From the NCBI GenBank assembly GCA_040751985.1, contig JBFMFU010000092.1, forward strand, positions 1-64,000: DNA of 64,000 nucleotides. Direction: 5' to 3'. The stretch comes from Desulfoferula sp040751985. Lineage in GTDB: Bacteria > Desulfobacterota > Desulfarculia > Desulfarculales > Desulfarculaceae. Made by a program: the position numbers and the translations under genes. This document shows positions 60,661-64,000 of the stretch, piece after piece. Position 1 is the stretch's first letter. Each line of letters opens with the position of its first letter. Below the pieces are notes generated by a model. It searched no databases and was not told the origin of the DNA. It saw only the letters and a program-made list of their open reading frames with translations.

Positions 60661-63048
60661 CTACACCGCGAAGCTCAGGCGCCGGCCCAGTTCGGCCAGG
60701 CCGGGGTCCAGGGCCTCGTTCTTGCGCCGCTGCAGCAGCCGGTAGTAGAGGTTCTGGGCCGCCCACAGGTTGGGTTCGGCCTCCAGGGCCGCGGCCAGGT
60801 CCAGGATGTTCAAGGCCTGGCTCAGCCAGGCTCCGTCGCCGGGTTTGGCGGCCAGGCCCTCCAGGGCCTGCTTGAGCGCCTCCTCCAGGGAACGCAGTAG
60901 GCGGGGCCCCACCAGGTGCACCTCCAGGGCGCGGGCCGTGCGCACCAGCTCGCCCAGGCGCTCGGGTCCGGGCCCTTCCAGGCCGGCGGCCAGGCCCTGC
61001 ATCAGCTCTCCGGCCAGCACCGCCCGGGCCAGGGCCTCGAACACCGTGGGCAGGGGCACGCTGATCTTCTTAAGGAACAGCATGCTCTCGCGGTGGGTCT
61101 CGAAGAGGTTGCGCGCCCGGTCCCACTCCCGCACCAGGGTGCGCTCCAGCACGGCCAGGGCCAGGCTGCGCCGCCCCTCCAGGAACAGGTCGCCCAGGGT
61201 GTACTCCTTGCCGCCCAGCCGCTTTTGCAGCAGGTCCTTGATGGCCCCCAAATCCAGCAGCCGCAGCAGCGGCTCCAGGGGCCCCTCCAGGGACTCGGGG
61301 TCCCAGTCGGCCGGCTGCGGCCCCACCCAGGCCCTAAACTCGTGGCCGCCGGGGTGCAGGGCCGCATAGACCAGGCGCCAGGGGTCGCCCAGGCGGCGGT
61401 GGGTCACGGTCAAGGAGCCCCAGGACAGGTCCAGGCCCAGGCCCGAGCGGTGGTGGTGGCCGCTGCCTTCCAGGCTGTAAATGAACAGCCGGTTGGGCGG
61501 CGGCTCCTCGCCCAGCACCCCGCTGATGGCCGCGTGGGCCGCCACCCGCCGCGGCCCCACCTTGGCCGGGTCCACCCGCCGCCGCCAGATGTCCTCGCCG
61601 CTGCCCTCGGCCGGCTGGTTGCTCTGGGCCTGGGCCAGCACCGCCACCAGGTCCTCCTCCCAGCCCTCGCCGTCCAGCTCGCTGGCCAGCTGCAGGGCCC
61701 GAGCCGCGCAGCGCAGGTTTTGCACCGCCTCCAGCCCGGCGATGTCGTCGAAGAACCAGCCGCAGGAGGTGAACATGCTCTGGCCCCAGCGCTGGCACTC
61801 CAGTAGCTTCAGGGCCTGCACCTGCTCGGCGGGGTTCAGTTCCTTGGCCTGGTGCTGGGCCAGGAACTCCCGCCGCCGGCCGGAGGACTCGTCCAGGATC
61901 AGGGCCAGGTACTGGTCGCGGGCCGCCCAGGGGTCTTTGAGCAGCTCGGCGCCGCGGCTTTCGAACAACTTGGTCAGGCGGTCGCGCAGGCGGTCCAGGC
62001 CCTGGCGCAAAGGCCGGCGCCAGGCCTGCTGCCAGCCCCGTTGGGGCTCCACGGCGCAGCCGCAGTTGGCCCGCCAGCGCTCCACCCCGTGCACGCAGGA
62101 CCAGGAGGAGTTCTCCACGATCTGCGCCTCCCACTGCGGCGGATTGGCGGCCAGGAAGGAGGCGTAGTTGGTCAGCTCCACGCTGGGGTCCTGCTCCAGC
62201 TGCTCCAGGGCGTAGGCCAGGGCCATCTCGCCGTAGTGGTGGTGGTGGCCGTAGGACTCGCCGTCGGTGGCCAGGGAGAGCAGGCTGGCCCCGTTCTCGG
62301 CCGGCGGCAGGCTCTCCTTGATGCGCCGGGCGAACTGGGCCCCGTCGCCCAGCAGGTTCTCGAAGGCCACCCCCTGGGCCAGGCCGCGGTGGTAGAAGAA
62401 CACCGCGATGCGCCCGCCGCCGGGCAGGGGCACGTTGTAGGGCTTGGTTACGTCGATCTCGCCGGGGGTGATCCGCTGCCAGGGGGCATCCGGACCGGGC
62501 CGCACCGCCTGGGCCTGGCGGGGGGCCAGGACGGTGAACTTGACCCCTTCGGCGGCCATCAACTCCAGGGTCTCGCTGTCCACCGCGGTCTCGGCCAGCC
62601 ACATGCCTTGGGCCGGCCGGCCGAAGCGGTGGGCGAAGTCCATCAGACCCCAGCGGATCTGGGTGAGTTTGTCGCGGCGGTTGGCCAGGGGCATGATCAG
62701 GTGGTTGTACACCTGGGCCAGGGCGTTGCCCTGGCCCCAGCGGGCGGCGCTGAGCCGGTCGGCCTGCACCAGGGCCTGCATCACCTCCGGCGAGGCCCCG
62801 GCCAGCCAATAGAGCAGGGTGGGCCCGAAGTCGAAGGATATCTTCTCGTAATTACTTACGATGCGCTCGATGGTGCCCTTGTGGCCCAGGCGGCGGGCGG
62901 CGGCGTTGGGCGCGTAGCACTCGGCGGTGATGCGCTGGTTCCAGTCGTGGTAGGGCGCGGCCGAGTCCTGCACCTCCACCACCTCCAGCCAGGGGTTCTC
63001 CCGGGGCGGCTGGTAGAAGTGCCCATGGATGCAGACGTAGCGGCTCAT
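60661..63048 (-). CDS. GH57 family protein with DUF3536 domain
   Basis: A 795-residue cytoplasmic protein. An N-terminal GH57 catalytic domain (about 1-300): CIHGHFYQPPRENPWL, QGMWLAETAVDSETL with the Glu (about residue 154), and SLATDGESYGHHHHYGEMAL with the Asp (about 255). The remainder is DUF3536-type, with a long helical C-terminus. Such proteins accompany glycogen and maltodextrin genes, but their exact reaction is not established. The ATG at 63048 follows AAGGGGAG. First gene of the run GH57-GH57-sfsA. Confidence 0.9.
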   Translation of the reverse strand: MSRYVCIHGHFYQPPRENPWLEVVEVQDSAAPYHDWNQRITAECYAPNAAARRLGHKGTIERIVSNYEKISFDFGPTLLYWLAGASPEVMQALVQADRLSAARWGQGNALAQVYNHLIMPLANRRDKLTQIRWGLMDFAHRFGRPAQGMWLAETAVDSETLELMAAEGVKFTVLAPRQAQAVRPGPDAPWQRITPGEIDVTKPYNVPLPGGGRIAVFFYHRGLAQGVAFENLLGDGAQFARRIKESLPPAENGASLLSLATDGESYGHHHHYGEMALAYALEQLEQDPSVELTNYASFLAANPPQWEAQIVENSSWSCVHGVERWRANCGCAVEPQRGWQQAWRRPLRQGLDRLRDRLTKLFESRGAELLKDPWAARDQYLALILDESSGRRREFLAQHQAKELNPAEQVQALKLLECQRWGQSMFTSCGWFFDDIAGLEAVQNLRCAARALQLASELDGEGWEEDLVAVLAQAQSNQPAEGSGEDIWRRRVDPAKVGPRRVAAHAAISGVLGEEPPPNRLFIYSLEGSGHHHRSGLGLDLSWGSLTVTHRRLGDPWRLVYAALHPGGHEFRAWVGPQPADWDPESLEGPLEPLLRLLDLGAIKDLLQKRLGGKEYTLGDLFLEGRRSLALAVLERTLVREWDRARNLFETHRESMLFLKKISVPLPTVFEALARAVLAGELMQGLAAGLEGPGPERLGELVRTARALEVHLVGPRLLRSLEEALKQALEGLAAKPGDGAWLSQALNILDLAAALEAEPNLWAAQNLYYRLLQRRKNEALDPGLAELGRRLSFAV

Positions 63049-63170
63049 TTTCTCCCCTTGGGCGGCGCCTCCCCCCGGCCCGGACGCGCGGCCTTCTGTA
63101 TAATATCCTAAACCAGGCAAGGCGGCATATGGCGGCCGGGACCCGCCTGCCCAGATAGGGGAGCGCAATA

Positions 63171-64000
63171 TTGCTCAGCTACCACCTGCAGACGGTTTAT
63201 GAGCGCGGCGGCCTGGGCGGCCGCGAACTGAACTGGGAAAACCAGCCCCGGCGCTTCAAGGTCTACCCCGACCTGACCCCGCTCATCCTGCCCCAGCCCG
63301 ACCTGAGCCAGGCGCCCTTCTGGCCCCTGGTGCTCTCCTGGTCGCCGCGGCCCTGGCCCCAGGCCCCGGCCCTGGACCGGGCCGGGCTGGCCGCCCTGCT
63401 CTGGCTGAGCGCCGGGCTCACGGCCCAGGCCGGCCAGGGGCTGCACCTGCGGGCCCCAGCCAGCGCCGGCGCCCTGTACCCGGCCGAGCTGTACCTGTGC
63501 AGCCAGGGGCAGGGCTGCCTGGACGACGGCCTATGGCACTTCGCGCCCCTGGACCTGGGCCTCTATCCCCTGCGCTCCGGCCCCCTGGCCGGGCCCCTGG
63601 CCGCGGCCCTGGGCGGGGTCTCGCGCGGCCTGGGCATGGTCATCAGCAGCCTGTTCTGGCGCAGCCAGTGGAAGTACGGCGCCCGCGCCTGGCGCTACTG
63701 CCTGCTGGATGCCGGCCACATGCTGGCCAACCTGGAGCTGGCCTGCGCCGCCGCCGGCCTGCAGCCGCGCCTGTACCTGGAGTTCGCCGACCAGGACCTG
63801 GCCCGGCTGCTGGGCCTGGACCTCGACCGCGAGGCCCCCCTGGCCGGGATGCTGGCCGGACCCGCGGCGGCGGCCGAGCCCGCGGCCCTGCCGGCCTGGC
63901 AGCCGCCCCGGACTGAGCCGCTGAGCCGGCACGAAACCACCGACCCGGCCATCCTGGCCGCCTGCCGGGCCGGGGACCTGCCGGCCTCGCGACCCGAACC
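63171..64000 (+). CDS. SagB/ThcOx-type nitroreductase family protein, truncated by window edge
   Basis: An open frame of 276 codons running off the right end. It begins at a TTG (63171) seven bases after GGGGAG, and reads LSYHLQTVYERGG, then RRFKVYPDLTPLILPQPD, SAGALYPAELYL and SQWKYGARAWRYCLLDAGHM. These are the marks of SagB-type dehydrogenases: FMN-binding oxidoreductases that oxidise azolines in modified peptides, or uncharacterised relatives. The FMN-binding arginine/lysine segments near the middle are present. A second SagB-type domain may follow beyond the window. Divergent from the GH57 gene. Confidence 0.85.
   Translation, partial: MLSYHLQTVYERGGLGGRELNWENQPRRFKVYPDLTPLILPQPDLSQAPFWPLVLSWSPRPWPQAPALDRAGLAALLWLSAGLTAQAGQGLHLRAPASAGALYPAELYLCSQGQGCLDDGLWHFAPLDLGLYPLRSGPLAGPLAAALGGVSRGLGMVISSLFWRSQWKYGARAWRYCLLDAGHMLANLELACAAAGLQPRLYLEFADQDLARLLGLDLDREAPLAGMLAGPAAAAEPAALPAWQPPRTEPLSRHETTDPAILAACRAGDLPASRPE

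Overview
This 64 kb window is chromosomal DNA of a GC-rich, anaerobic Gram-negative bacterium, most likely a sulfate-reducing or related Desulfobacterota (Deltaproteobacteria) member. The inference rests on a Tmc-type transmembrane redox complex with tetraheme cytochrome c3, HdrB/HdrC-like proteins, a KorAB 2-oxoacid:ferredoxin oxidoreductase, rubrerythrin, a DUF1858-DUF438-hemerythrin-PAS protein, CcsA/ResB-type cytochrome c assembly proteins and many NtrC/sigma-54 features. The species cannot be named from the sequence alone. I see no rRNA, tRNA, CRISPR array, insertion sequence or integrase.

Layout. 0-3.6 kb: DUF6125 protein with divergent TetR regulator, a small unknown protein, thiol peroxidase, and rubrerythrin with a Fur-like box on its promoter. 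3.6-9.6 kb: RND efflux pump and its adaptor, divergent from a TolC-family channel. 9.6-15.7 kb: lipoprotein, Hsp20, cysE-cysK, TPR protein, YhhN, DUF1992 and TfoX-N proteins. 15.7-20 kb: a molybdate locus (modA, modB, modC and a ModE-like regulator) in which a CcsA-like and a ResB-like cytochrome c assembly gene sit inside the operon, behind two ModE-type boxes. 20-22.2 kb: amtB-glnK with a sigma-54 promoter and three upstream palindromes. 22.5-26.6 kb: a cytochrome b/heme c/Fe-S fusion, its HdrB-like partner and a hemerythrin-PAS protein. 26.6-30.3 kb: glycosyltransferase and YfhO-like membrane protein.

30.6-46.5 kb: a minus-strand gas vesicle locus, the most distinctive part. The distal half codes for GvpA, a GvpC-like repeat protein with a C-terminal helix-hairpin-helix segment, GvpN, two uncharacterised small proteins, GvpF/L, GvpG, a GvpA paralogue, GvpK, GvpJ and a PAS histidine kinase. 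The proximal half codes for an unknown protein, an NtrC-type sigma-54 activator, a GvpH-like Hsp20, a CDC48-type double AAA+ ATPase, two GvpF/L proteins, a PAS histidine kinase and a single-domain response regulator. A near-consensus -24/-12 element precedes gvpA, so the structural genes are probably switched on by the linked two-component/sigma-54 system.

46.5-64 kb: a decayed YjbQ gene, an amino-acid-type binding protein, korA-korB, an IscU-like/NifS-like pair in which the NifS-like protein has lost its PLP lysine, a DJ-1/PfpI protein, a TrmB-like methyltransferase with an altered motif, truD, the tmcC-tmcB-tmcA redox complex, sfsA with two GH57 glycosidase-family genes, and a truncated SagB-type nitroreductase at the right edge.

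How it fits together: much of the window is electron transfer and metal homeostasis for anaerobic energy metabolism (Kor, Hdr-like, Tmc, cytochrome c assembly, Mo uptake, Fe-S assembly), with oxygen defence (Tpx, Rbr, hemerythrin), nitrogen control (amtB-glnK) and buoyancy.
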